From Intestinibacillus massiliensis (GTDB lineage: Bacteria > Bacillota > Clostridia > Oscillospirales > Butyricicoccaceae): a stretch of 64,000 nucleotides of DNA. Positions 48,127 through 57,989 of this stretch are shown here, in pieces. The stretch is from positions 62,001 through 126,000 of the forward strand of contig JAJUJC010000007.1 of the NCBI GenBank assembly GCA_029267335.1. Reading direction: 5' to 3'. Made by a program: the position numbers and the translations under genes. Numbering within the stretch: position 1 is the first letter of the stretch; each line of letters begins with the position of its first letter. The notes beneath the pieces are model-generated. The model made no database searches. It was given only the letters and a program-made list of their open reading frames with translations, and had not been told where the DNA came from.

Positions 48127-49104
48127 CTATGTGCTTTCGCGTTTGATGAGTGTGACCGGCAGGATGACGCTGCGCTCCGGCGGCTGCTTGCCTTCGACAA
48201 TATCAATAATATAGTTCGCTGCCAGTTGTCCGATCTCGCGGATCGGCTGCGCGACCGTCGTCAGCGACGGGGTGACAAGCCCGCTGACGCCGATATTATC
48301 GAAGCCGACCAGCCGCACATCCTGCGGCACGCGCTTGCCTGCCTGCGAAAGCACGCGATAAACGGCGAGGGCGGCAATATCGTTCGCCGCGAGGATGCCG
48401 TCGACCTCGGGATAGGTCTCGAGCAGTTCGCGCGTGCGGCGGATGCCGTCGTCAAAATCATAGCCGCATTCGACGACCCGCGCGGGCAGCGCGTGCTCTC
48501 TGCAAAACTCGACGAAGCCCTCATACCGCTGCATCGCGCTCGAAATACCGTCGCTCTGCGACATGCACACGATGCACTTGCAGCCCAGATCGTACAGGTG
48601 CTGCGCCGCGATGCGTGCGCCCTCGGAGTGCGCGCTGCGGATGGTGAATACCTTGCTGCCGCTGTCAAACTCGCGGTCGATGACCACACACGGAAGCGGA
48701 ATGCCATACTGCACCTTGGAGCTGTTCGTGATCATGACCACGCCGTCCGCGTTCATGGATTGCAGCATCTGGACATATTCCTTTTCCTTGGCGATGTCAC
48801 CGTTGCTGTTGCACAGAATGACGCGATAGTTGCGCGCGAACGCGATCTCTTCGATGCACCGTCCGATCTCCCCGAAAAAGGGATTCGTGATGTTGGGCAC
48901 GATATAGCCCAGAATGCGGGACGACTTGAGAAAGAGCGACCGCGCGATTTGGTTCGGAACATATTCGGTCTGCTCGATCGCGTCGAGTACGCGCTGGCGC
49001 TTTTCTTCGTCGACCGGCGAAGTGCCGTTGATGACGCGCGATACCGTTGCGGGCGAAACGCCCGCCAGTGCGGCGATCGCGCGGATATTGTTTGATTTGC
49101 TCAT
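48127..49104 (-). CDS. rbsR: LacI-family ribose operon regulator
   Basis: NIRAIAALAGVSPATVSRVINGTSPVDEEKRQRVLDAIEQTEYVPNQIARSL. Confidence 0.92.
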   Translation of the reverse strand: MSKSNNIRAIAALAGVSPATVSRVINGTSPVDEEKRQRVLDAIEQTEYVPNQIARSLFLKSSRILGYIVPNITNPFFGEIGRCIEEIAFARNYRVILCNSNGDIAKEKEYVQMLQSMNADGVVMITNSSKVQYGIPLPCVVIDREFDSGSKVFTIRSAHSEGARIAAQHLYDLGCKCIVCMSQSDGISSAMQRYEGFVEFCREHALPARVVECGYDFDDGIRRTRELLETYPEVDGILAANDIAALAVYRVLSQAGKRVPQDVRLVGFDNIGVSGLVTPSLTTVAQPIREIGQLAANYIIDIVEGKQPPERSVILPVTLIKREST

Positions 49105-49120
49105 TTTTGTTTCCTCATCT

Positions 49121-49134
49121 TGAAACCGGTTTCA
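49121..49134. promoter_or_regulatory. LacI-type operator upstream of rbsR
   Basis: TGAAACCGGTTTCA, perfect 14-bp palindrome with central CG. Confidence 0.75.
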
Positions 49135-49659
49135 TGGCTCTATTGTAAGCACTGCTTTGGGCATTGTCAACACCTTTTTCACGCGAATCCACTCGAAAAC
49201 CGTGAAAACGTAAAAGTTTGTGAAAGTTAGATGAATCCGCCTCGCGGTTTTTGGAGCAAATTACGGCGGCAGCGCGTTTCCTGCGTGCGTGCGCCCGTGC
49301 AAAACCGCGCAGGACGCACGCGCCGTCCGTCGCCGCCGGAGGCTGCGCCCCCCAAACGCGTAATTTCTTTGCGCAACCTGTACAAAAACCGAACATTTCA
49401 TTTGTAGCTGAATTTTGCGTATATATTTTGTATAAAACCGCCAATTTTATGGATTTAGCGTTTCTTTTCCCTAATACCCGCACTTCTGTATGCCAAACCG
49501 CACCATTTGAAAGAGACCGCAAGTGCGCAAAATTTGACCAGCTTTTTTGTGCGCATTTGATAAACTGTTTATGGTATGATGAACAGAGATTTTCCGGCGC
49601 ATGTGTTTCACAGGGAGGGCACATGCGCTGGATCGCACAAAAGAGGAGGAATGGAAGAG

Positions 49660-52600
49660 ATGAAAACCAAATTTCGACGCATTCTGTCAATGGTGCTGTG
49701 TGCAGCGCTGTTGACGAGTGCCACCCCACTGTCACTCGCGGCAGATACCGGCACGGCGACCGCGACGACGACTGCCGCGACGGGCGCGGCGTTCAAAAAC
49801 GGTCCCTATCTGCTCGCCCCCAAGACCGATGCGATGACGGTCGTATGGGAATCCACCGCAAAAGCAGACGCGACCATCGCATTCGGAGAAGCGGCGGACA
49901 AGCTTGGCACGCCCGTCGCGGTCGCAGAGGATGCTGCCGCACCCGAATTTCAGGGCACAAAGATGCACTTCTACTACTACACGCTGACCGGACTCAAGCC
50001 GGGTACGCGCTACTATTATGAAGTACAGCTTGCAGGCGGGGAAAACTGCAAGGCAAGCTTCCGCACGCTGAGCGACAAGCCCGACAAGATCAATATGATC
50101 TCGCTGTCGGACTCGCACATTTTCGCCACCCGCTCCGAACTGGATGCGGCGGTCAAGAGCTATGACCCCGATCTCATCCTGCACTGTGGCGACCTTGTCG
50201 AAGGCACGGGCGCGCAGGCGGAACAGTTCAGCTTCTGGTTTAAGGGCAGCACGCACGAGGATTTCATCCATTCCTATCCGGTGTATTACGCCAGCGGCAA
50301 CCACGATCAGGGCGGCGTGTACTTCAACACCTACGTCTACAATCTGCAAGATGCCGCTTACGGCGCAACCGTGACGGGGGACAGCTCCTTCAACTATGGC
50401 GGGCTGCACATCATCTCGATGAACTCCAACCCGTGGGGTCTGTTCCAGATGAACTCCGAAGCGACCGGCAACAAGGCGGATCAGGCGACGCTCGACACGA
50501 TCGATAAGTCTCTTGCATGGCTCAAGACCGATCTCGCTTCGAGCGCCGCAAAAAATGCGGAATTCCGACTGATTTTCATGCACCATCCGGTGTCGGATGC
50601 GTTCACCAAACGCTACATCCCCGCGATCATCGAACCGGCGGGCGTGGATCTTCTGTTGGCAGGTCATACGCACAGTTATGCGCGCGCGGTTTCGTCCAAC
50701 CCGGCGGTTGGCGCGGGTACGGTCTATCTGACCCATCAGGACGCGCGCACCTATAACAAGAAGGGCGACTTCTTCCACATCACCGGCACGCCCGGTGCGG
50801 GACTCCTGACGGTCGAAACTTACGGTGCAGAGGGCGAGGGCAAGGAGTCCAAGCTCGCCGCGACCACCAAGATCGCGACCAAAAAGCAGCAACTCTCCTA
50901 TTCCGACATTTCCATCACGCCGAGCACGGTGCTCTATAATGACTCGGTCACGGTCAAGGCGACCGTCAAAAACGACGGTGCAGGTCTTGCTGCCGCAGTT
51001 CTTCCGATCAATGACAACGGCACGGTGCGCTATCTCTACAAGTTCGGCGGCGAGATCAAGACGCTCGAACCCGGCAAGTCCATCTCGCTCTCGGCTACGC
51101 TGCCGATGACCGCGCTCGGACAGCACACCCTGACGCTTGCGGGCAAAACCGCCAATGTCACCGTACAGTACCGCAAAGCGGCGTTTTCCTATGACAATCT
51201 GCGCATCAAGCAGGGCAGCGGCAATGTCAGCGACATCAACAGCAACATTCTGAACCTCAAGGCGGCGGTTACGAACATCGGCAACGAAGCAGGCGTTGCA
51301 TCTGCGGCGTTCAAGATCAACGGACAGACCGTTGCGGTACAGAACTACAAGCTCGATTCCGGCAAGTCCAAGACCGCGGAGTTCACCTACACCTTTGACA
51401 AGGCGGGTGACTACACCGTGACCATCGGCACCGCCGAACCGCAGACCATCCATGTCGAAGGCTCCATCCAGGGCATGCCGATCGTCAAGGATAAATCCGG
51501 CAACGGCAACAACGGCTACATCCACGGTGCGCCCGAGTTGGGCACCGACGACAAGGGACAGCAGAGTCTGATCCTCGACGGCAAGCGTGATTATATCGAA
51601 GTGCCCGACAAGGGCGGCTACACCATCAAGGACGGCGTGAGCGGCATGGTATGGGCAAATCTGCCGAGCGCCGGCACGACCAAGGGCGGCGTTTCCGAGC
51701 TGACCGAGCAGTATGTCGACCTCGACGGCAAGGGCGCGATCCCCGACCACAACCCGCTGCTGCTCAAGGGCATCGGTCTGGGCTGGGGCACTCCGTATCT
51801 GTTCCGCATGGCGGTACGCGAGACCGGCAAGGTGACCTATGGCGTTTGCCTGCTCGACGACAACGGCGAATTCAGCTGGAACGACGGCAGTCAGGCGGAA
51901 GCCGGCATCAAAAAGGACACTTGGGTACAGTATACGAGCACCTTTGACTTTGCAAACGGCGGCGACGCCTATCAGAACGGCTATCAGAGCGCGCACGTCG
52001 ACAAGCCCGCTTACACCGCACCGGTCAAAAACTGGGAGGGCGCTCCGCTCTATGTCGGTCTGGGCTTCAAAAACACGCTGCTGACCAAGCGCAACCGCGG
52101 CATGTATCACACAATGCTGCCGGGTGCAGTCTCGCAGGTCCGTTTCTATGCCACCAAGGTCTCCGCGACGGAAAATGACGCGGCGCGCACCAACCCGACC
52201 GCCGCAGGCGCATCCGCCAAGGATCTCAAGGTCTGGCTCGATTTCTCCTCCGCGAATATCGACACCAAGGGCACGCACACGACCGAGTGGGTCGCGGTGA
52301 CCGGCGCGCCGACCTCGCTCGCATATGACGCTGCGTTCAAGGGCGCAGCTTCCGTGCAGGCCACCGTGCAGACCTCGGACGACGGCAAGACCGTTAAGGA
52401 GGGCAAGGCATTCACGCTGACAAGCGGTACGAACACCCTCGACCTGACCGGTCTGGCACAGGCGAAGTATGTACGCGTACAGACGGCGTTCGTTTCCGAC
52501 CTCAACAAGACCGAATCGAGCGTCCCCGTGCTGAACGAATATGTACTGACCGCGGGCGACACGGTCAAGCGTTGGAACACGCTCGTCGACTGGAACGCCG

Positions 52601-53253
52601 GCACCTTTGCGGGCGCGGCAGGGCATCAGTCCGCCGATGTGTACATCAACCATGCCAAGGATTTTGACGACTACTCCGGCACGGCGGACGCGCCCGATGC
52701 AGTGACCTTTACCGACATTGCGACCCACTGGGCAAAGTCCTCCATTGACTATGTCGTCAAGAACAACCTCTTTAACGGCACCTCCGCCACCACCTTCTCG
52801 CCCGACGAGGGCATGACCCGTGCAATGTTCGTCACGGTGCTCGGCCGCCAGGCGAAGGTAGACACCACTTCCTACAAGGACAGCGCGTTCTCCGACGTTG
52901 CAGCAGGCGAATACTATGCGCCTTATGTCGCATGGGCAGCGAAAAACGGCATCGTGACCGGCGCGACCGCAACGGCCTTTGAGCCGAACGCAGTCGTCAC
53001 CCGCGAGCAGATGGCGGCACTGCTGTATCGCTACGCACAGCTGCAAAAGTACGACACCACGCAGGGCGGCATGGCGATCCGTGAGTTCACGGACTACGAC
53101 CACATTTCGTCCTATGCACTGCCCGCACTGGGCTGGGCGGTCAACAGCGGTCTCATGCAGGGCAGCGCAGGTAAACTGACCCCCTCCGCGACCGCGACCC
53201 GCGCCGAAGTCGCTGCGACCTTGCAGCGTTTCGCACAGAAATTCATCGGCTAA
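49660..53253 (+). CDS. Secreted metallophosphoesterase with LamG-like region and C-terminal SLH domains
   Basis: Signal peptide; SLSDSHIFATRSELD, LHCGDLVEG, YASGNHDQ, LLAGHTHSY; FTDIATHWAKSSIDYVVKNNLFNGTSATTFSPDEGMTRAMFVTVLGR SLH. Confidence 0.92.
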   Translation: MKTKFRRILSMVLCAALLTSATPLSLAADTGTATATTTAATGAAFKNGPYLLAPKTDAMTVVWESTAKADATIAFGEAADKLGTPVAVAEDAAAPEFQGTKMHFYYYTLTGLKPGTRYYYEVQLAGGENCKASFRTLSDKPDKINMISLSDSHIFATRSELDAAVKSYDPDLILHCGDLVEGTGAQAEQFSFWFKGSTHEDFIHSYPVYYASGNHDQGGVYFNTYVYNLQDAAYGATVTGDSSFNYGGLHIISMNSNPWGLFQMNSEATGNKADQATLDTIDKSLAWLKTDLASSAAKNAEFRLIFMHHPVSDAFTKRYIPAIIEPAGVDLLLAGHTHSYARAVSSNPAVGAGTVYLTHQDARTYNKKGDFFHITGTPGAGLLTVETYGAEGEGKESKLAATTKIATKKQQLSYSDISITPSTVLYNDSVTVKATVKNDGAGLAAAVLPINDNGTVRYLYKFGGEIKTLEPGKSISLSATLPMTALGQHTLTLAGKTANVTVQYRKAAFSYDNLRIKQGSGNVSDINSNILNLKAAVTNIGNEAGVASAAFKINGQTVAVQNYKLDSGKSKTAEFTYTFDKAGDYTVTIGTAEPQTIHVEGSIQGMPIVKDKSGNGNNGYIHGAPELGTDDKGQQSLILDGKRDYIEVPDKGGYTIKDGVSGMVWANLPSAGTTKGGVSELTEQYVDLDGKGAIPDHNPLLLKGIGLGWGTPYLFRMAVRETGKVTYGVCLLDDNGEFSWNDGSQAEAGIKKDTWVQYTSTFDFANGGDAYQNGYQSAHVDKPAYTAPVKNWEGAPLYVGLGFKNTLLTKRNRGMYHTMLPGAVSQVRFYATKVSATENDAARTNPTAAGASAKDLKVWLDFSSANIDTKGTHTTEWVAVTGAPTSLAYDAAFKGAASVQATVQTSDDGKTVKEGKAFTLTSGTNTLDLTGLAQAKYVRVQTAFVSDLNKTESSVPVLNEYVLTAGDTVKRWNTLVDWNAGTFAGAAGHQSADVYINHAKDFDDYSGTADAPDAVTFTDIATHWAKSSIDYVVKNNLFNGTSATTFSPDEGMTRAMFVTVLGRQAKVDTTSYKDSAFSDVAAGEYYAPYVAWAAKNGIVTGATATAFEPNAVVTREQMAALLYRYAQLQKYDTTQGGMAIREFTDYDHISSYALPALGWAVNSGLMQGSAGKLTPSATATRAEVAATLQRFAQKFIG

Positions 53254-53261
53254 ACATGCAA

Positions 53262-53298
53262 AAAAGGAGAAAGCACAGAGTGCTTTCTCCTTTTTTGC
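53262..53298. terminator. Terminator between convergent genes
   Basis: AAAAAAGGAGAAAGCAcagagTGCTTTCTCCTTTTTT. Confidence 0.85.
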
Positions 53299-53299
53299 C

Positions 53300-54706
53300 T
53301 TAATCGTCCTCTTCGACCCAAGCGTGTCCAAATTTTTCGGGCAGTGCGCGTGCGGCATCGGGGCCGCGGTTGCCCGCTTCATAGGGGTGCACAGGCAGTG
53401 CGGTCTGTGCGACGAGTGCGCGCAGGTGCTCGATAAAGTTCCAGCTCAGCTCGATCTGATCCCACTGGGAGAACCATGCGCGCTCGCCGTTCAGGCACGC
53501 GGTCAGCAGGCGTTCATACGCCTCCGGCGTGTTGATGTGGTTCTCTAGGATGCAGTTCTGGCAGAAATCCATCTTCGCGGGCACGATGTCCTCGGTGTCG
53601 CCCGGACGCTTGATGTTGAAGCGCAGGTACACGCCCTCGGTCGGCTGCACCTTGACGATGAGCACATCGGGATCGGTTTCCGGCGTCGAGCGGCGGAACG
53701 TGATCGCGACCTCGGTCTGGCGCGTGCCGGTCTTTTTGCCCGTGCGGATGTAGAACGGCGTGCCCCGCCAGCGGTCATTGTCGATGAACAGCCGCATCGC
53801 GGCAAAGGTCTCGGTGGTCGACTTGGGCGACACAAGCGGCTCTTCGCGATAGCCCGCATACTGTCCCAGGACGAGCGTGTCTTCGAGCGTCGATGCGTCG
53901 ACCGGACGCAGCGCACGCAGCACGCGCAGCTGCTCGCGGTGCAGTTCCGCGCTCGTGAAGTTGTCCGGACGCTCCATTGCGAGGATGGACAAAATCTGGA
54001 ACAGATGGTTCTGCACCATGTCCTTGAGCGCGCCCGCCGCGTCGTAATAGCCGCCGCGCGTTTCGACGCCGACATCCTCGAGCGCGGAGATCTCGACCGA
54101 TTCGATGGACTGGGAATTCCACGCGTTTGCAAAAATTGGGTTGGCAAAGCGGATGGTCTGCACGTTGCGGATCATCTCCTTGCCGAGGTAGTGGTCGATG
54201 CGGTAAATATTTTCCGCGCCGAAGAAGCCCTCCAACTCCTCGTTAAGTACGCGTGCAGCCTCAAGCGTTTCGCCGAACGGCTTCTCGATGACGACCTTGC
54301 TGCCAGACAGACCGGGCAGGGTCTTTAAGCCCTCCGTGATCGTGCCGAAGAACGCAGGCGCGACCGCAAAATAGAACATGTGCGCGCCGATCTCATGCTG
54401 CGCGTAGCAATCCGCAAGCCCGCTGTATGCCGTGGGGTCGGAAAAATTCATGCGATAGTAATGAATGGACTGTGAAAACGCATCCCAGTCCGCTTCCGTA
54501 TAGGGCAGCCGCGAGAACCGGCGCACCCAGTCACGCGCAAGCGTGCGATAGGCGTCGTCGGTATAATCGCGCCGTCCGATGATGACGACACGCGCGTCCG
54601 GCGCGAGCTTGCCCGTGCGCCGCATGATATACAGCGCGGGGACGAGCTTGCGGAACGTCAAATCGCCGGTGCCGCCGAAAATCGTGATGTTTGTGCTGAT
54701 TTTCAT
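53300..54706 (-). CDS. zwf: Glucose-6-phosphate 1-dehydrogenase
   Basis: ITIFGGTGDLTFRKLVPALY; VVIEKPFGETLEAARVLN; YRIDHYLGKEMIRN. Confidence 0.97.
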   Translation of the reverse strand: MKISTNITIFGGTGDLTFRKLVPALYIMRRTGKLAPDARVVIIGRRDYTDDAYRTLARDWVRRFSRLPYTEADWDAFSQSIHYYRMNFSDPTAYSGLADCYAQHEIGAHMFYFAVAPAFFGTITEGLKTLPGLSGSKVVIEKPFGETLEAARVLNEELEGFFGAENIYRIDHYLGKEMIRNVQTIRFANPIFANAWNSQSIESVEISALEDVGVETRGGYYDAAGALKDMVQNHLFQILSILAMERPDNFTSAELHREQLRVLRALRPVDASTLEDTLVLGQYAGYREEPLVSPKSTTETFAAMRLFIDNDRWRGTPFYIRTGKKTGTRQTEVAITFRRSTPETDPDVLIVKVQPTEGVYLRFNIKRPGDTEDIVPAKMDFCQNCILENHINTPEAYERLLTACLNGERAWFSQWDQIELSWNFIEHLRALVAQTALPVHPYEAGNRGPDAARALPEKFGHAWVEEDD

Positions 54707-56118
54707 GCTTTTTCGCTCCATTCATGGTGATAGATTCCCTCGCGGTCGATGCGCTGATAGGTGTGTGCGCCGAAAAAGTCGCGCTGCGCCTGAATCAAGT
54801 TCGCACCCGCCGCACGCGCGCGGAAGCTGTCGAGATAGGAGACCGCTGCAAGCGTCGCGGGCAGGGCCAGCCCTGCGGAAATGCCGAGCGTCGCCGCCGC
54901 GCGCAGGCTGTTCTGGTATTTGTTGACGCGGGACAGGAAAAATTCGTCGAACAGCAGGCTGCTCAGCGCGGGCTGCTTGCAAAAGGCATCCGTAATGTCG
55001 TTCAGGAACGCCGCCTGAATGATGCAGCCCGCGCGGAAGATCGACGCGATCTCGCCGAAGTGCAGGTTCCAGCCGTAACACTCGGACGCGTCGCGCAGCA
55101 GCGCGAAGCCCTGTGCGTACGCGATGATCTTGCCGGTATAGAGCGCCTGCCGCACGGTCTCGATGAGCGCGGTACGCTCGAGCGGGTTTTTGCCCGTGGG
55201 ACGCTCGATCAGGCGATACGCCTGCTCACGGCGGGCAAGGTCATTCGACATCACGCGCGCGTTCGCCGCGGTCGTAATCATAGAAATGTCCACGCCCTGC
55301 TTGAGCGCTTCGATGCTCGCCCAGCGGCCGGTGCCCTTCTGGCTCGCGCTGTCAAGGATGTGGTCGACCAGTTCGCCCGCGGTCAGGTCGTCATGCTCGC
55401 GGAAAATGCGTGCCGTGATGCCGATGAGGTAGCTGCGCAGCTCGCCTGTGTCCCACGCGGCGTAGACCTCGGCAAGCTCGGCATTCGTCAGACCGCCGAC
55501 GTACTTGAGCAGCAGATAGGACTCCGCGATGAGCTGCATGTCCGCATATTCGATGCCGTTATGCACCATTTTGACATAGTGACCCGCGCCCTCCGGGCCG
55601 ATGTAGGCGCAGCACGGCTGTCCCTCCGCCTTTGCGGAGATCGCCTCGAGAATGGGGCGCACCGCCTCATATGCTGCGGGGTTGCCGCCCGGCATGATGG
55701 AAGGACCGCGCCGGGCACCCTCTTCCCCGCCCGAAATACCGACGCCGAGATAGTGGATGCCGCGTTGCGCAAGATAGTCCGCACGACGTCGGGTGTCCTC
55801 GAAGAACGAGTTGCCGCCATCGAGAATCATGTCGCCGTCATCGAGCAGCGGAATGAGCTGCTCAATGACCGTGTCGACCGCCTTGCCCGCCTGAATCATG
55901 AGCATGACACGGCGCGGGCGCTTGAGTGCAGAAACCAGGTCGATCAGACTATAATACGGGTGCAGGTTTTCATGCGGATGATCCCGCATCACCTGCTCGG
56001 TGACGGCGCTGCTGCGGTTATATGCGCCGACCTGAAAGCCGTTGTCCGCCATGTTGAGTGCAAGGCTGCGCCCCATGACAGCCAGACCAACCATGCCGAT
56101 GTCCATTTTCATTTCCAT
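54703..56118 (-). CDS. gnd: 6-phosphogluconate dehydrogenase (decarboxylating)
   Basis: IGMVGLAVMGRSLALNMADNGFQVGAYNRS; LGVGISGGEEGARRGPSIMPGG; VKMVHNGIEYADMQLIAE. Confidence 0.98.
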   Translation of the reverse strand: MEMKMDIGMVGLAVMGRSLALNMADNGFQVGAYNRSSAVTEQVMRDHPHENLHPYYSLIDLVSALKRPRRVMLMIQAGKAVDTVIEQLIPLLDDGDMILDGGNSFFEDTRRRADYLAQRGIHYLGVGISGGEEGARRGPSIMPGGNPAAYEAVRPILEAISAKAEGQPCCAYIGPEGAGHYVKMVHNGIEYADMQLIAESYLLLKYVGGLTNAELAEVYAAWDTGELRSYLIGITARIFREHDDLTAGELVDHILDSASQKGTGRWASIEALKQGVDISMITTAANARVMSNDLARREQAYRLIERPTGKNPLERTALIETVRQALYTGKIIAYAQGFALLRDASECYGWNLHFGEIASIFRAGCIIQAAFLNDITDAFCKQPALSSLLFDEFFLSRVNKYQNSLRAAATLGISAGLALPATLAAVSYLDSFRARAAGANLIQAQRDFFGAHTYQRIDREGIYHHEWSEKA

Positions 56119-56162
56119 AGTAAGAATTCCTTTCTGAAATGCCGCCGCAGGTGCGATTCGGC

Positions 56163-57140
56163 TCACTCTTGCAATACAATGCTCACCGCTTCGGGAGCGG
56201 GTACGCGCGCGCACACCGCGCCCAGACGGCCGCTTTCCGCGTCGCGCGGGAGCACGACCAGTCCCCCGCTCTCGCGGTGCGCGACGAGCACAAACCGCCC
56301 GTCGCGGGTCAGGACAAAATCACGCGGGTGCTGCCCGCCGCTGTCCACCTGTTGCACGCGCTGCGCGCCCTCCGGTGTCACGCGGAACACGGTGAGCACA
56401 TCGGCAAAGCGCGTCGACACATAAACGAAACGCTCATCCGGCGACAGGCGGATCGCGGCGGAGGCAGGCGGCCTGCGCCAGACCGCGCCCTGCGGCAGCA
56501 GGTCGTAGCCCGCGCGCTGCCGGAAACCCGCTTCCCCGTCCGTGTCAAACACAAAAAGCTGGTTTGACAGCTCGGTGACCAGATACAGCCGTGTGTGTGT
56601 GCGGTCGAAGATGCCGTGGCGCGGGCCGGTTCCCTTGGGGAAAGACAGTGTGCCCGCGGGTGCATAGCCGCGCGTGCGGTCAAACAGCAGCGCTTCGTCG
56701 CGCAGCAGACAAATGGCGATCAAAAAACGTCCGTGCAGCAGCAGCTGATGACAGCCCGCGTGCGCGCCGGTCTCGATGCGGCGCAGCACGGTCATGTCGC
56801 GCCGGTCATACACAAGAATACTGCCCTCGTGATAGTTTGCGGTGTACACACACGTTTCATCCTGCAGGACGAAGCACGCGGCAGCGTGCTCGGCATAGTG
56901 CGTACCGCGTACCGTGCCGTCCCGCGTATCGAGCAGACACGCCCCCGCTTTGCCGTCCCGCACGAGCGGCGCGGCGAGCAGCCCGTCGCGCAGGGACAGG
57001 TATTTGCTGTCCGGCGCGTCATACCACAGCGTGGGCGTGTCCAGCACGCCGGTATCTGGATGGAGCAAAAAACGATAGATCCCCGCGCTTTCCGGCGAAA
57101 AATAGGTGCCGAGATAGCCAGTGATCGCAGATTGTGCCAT
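56163..57140 (-). CDS. pgl: 6-phosphogluconolactonase, beta-propeller family
   Basis: Lactonase repeats; GPRHGIFDRTHTRLYLVTELSNQLFVF; IRLSPDERFVYVSTRFADVLTVF; adjacent to gnd/zwf. Confidence 0.88.
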   Translation of the reverse strand: MAQSAITGYLGTYFSPESAGIYRFLLHPDTGVLDTPTLWYDAPDSKYLSLRDGLLAAPLVRDGKAGACLLDTRDGTVRGTHYAEHAAACFVLQDETCVYTANYHEGSILVYDRRDMTVLRRIETGAHAGCHQLLLHGRFLIAICLLRDEALLFDRTRGYAPAGTLSFPKGTGPRHGIFDRTHTRLYLVTELSNQLFVFDTDGEAGFRQRAGYDLLPQGAVWRRPPASAAIRLSPDERFVYVSTRFADVLTVFRVTPEGAQRVQQVDSGGQHPRDFVLTRDGRFVLVAHRESGGLVVLPRDAESGRLGAVCARVPAPEAVSIVLQE

Positions 57141-57425
57141 AGCTTCCCTCCTTTCAGAATACGCGTGTGACGAGACATTCTCTTTTTTACTGTAATTGTA
57201 ATTATTACAGTTAATTTTGTCAAGCGCATTTTCCCCTTTCTTTCGTAAATTATTTGTGACAAAGTCACACAGAGCCGACATTTGCAATCCCCAAAAAAAT
57301 GTGCTATAATATATTCAGAATATGTAGCTGCGCCGCTTACATACGGTCATTCAGCTACATGTTTTTGTGTTTTACGGGTCTGCTCCGCACGGCGGGGCAC
57401 GGGATGCGGAAAGGGTGGTTACTGC

Positions 57426-57944
57426 ATGAAAGACGAACAACTGACAGCGGGACGCTTTGTTGTGTACAAGAGCAACGGTGTGTGCAAGATCGAGCGCACG
57501 GAGCGCATGCACGTTTCGGGGCAGGCGCATGACTATTATGTGCTTGCGCCGATCAGCAAGCCGGACTCGGCGATCTATGTGCCGATCGACAATCCCCGTC
57601 TGTGCAGCGACATGCGCGGCGTGCTCAGCCAGTCCGAGATCGACTCCCTGCTGACAGCGTGCCGCGGACACGCGCTATGCTGGAATCCCGACCGCAAGGA
57701 ACGTGCGAACGCCTTTCGCGACATTCTCGCCGGCGGCATCAGCATCGACCTGATCGGCATGGTGCGCTGCCTTTATGAGCGCAAGCGCGAGCTGGAGCAG
57801 CAAAACAAGCTGCTGCCCGCGCAGGATGATACGACGCTGCAAACCGCGGAACGGCTCGTGCGCGAGGAATTTGCGTTCTCGCTCGACATCCCCGAGGATA
57901 AGGTCGCTTCCTATATCCAGGACGTCATCGAACCCGCGATTTAA
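57426..57944 (+). CDS. CarD family transcriptional regulator
   Basis: FVVYKSNGVCKIERTERMHVSGQAHDYYVLAPISKPDSAIYVPIDNPRL. Confidence 0.88.
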   Translation: MKDEQLTAGRFVVYKSNGVCKIERTERMHVSGQAHDYYVLAPISKPDSAIYVPIDNPRLCSDMRGVLSQSEIDSLLTACRGHALCWNPDRKERANAFRDILAGGISIDLIGMVRCLYERKRELEQQNKLLPAQDDTTLQTAERLVREEFAFSLDIPEDKVASYIQDVIEPAI

Positions 57945-57986
57945 AAAAACCGCCACAGAATCTTCGGTATTCTGTGGCGGTTTTTG
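57941..57986. terminator. Terminator
   Basis: AAAAAACCGCCACAGAATcttcggtATTCTGTGGCGGTTTTT. Confidence 0.88.
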
Positions 57987-57989
57987 CGT

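Noticed and set aside
49732-53382. 1216-aa ORF antisense to the metallophosphoesterase
   Set aside because: Shadow ORF of high-GC coding DNA; low-complexity Arg/Gly/Val composition, no recognisable motifs, while the plus strand has clear domains
54724-56424. 566-aa plus-strand ORF over gnd/pgl
   Set aside because: Antisense shadow ORF of gnd with no motifs
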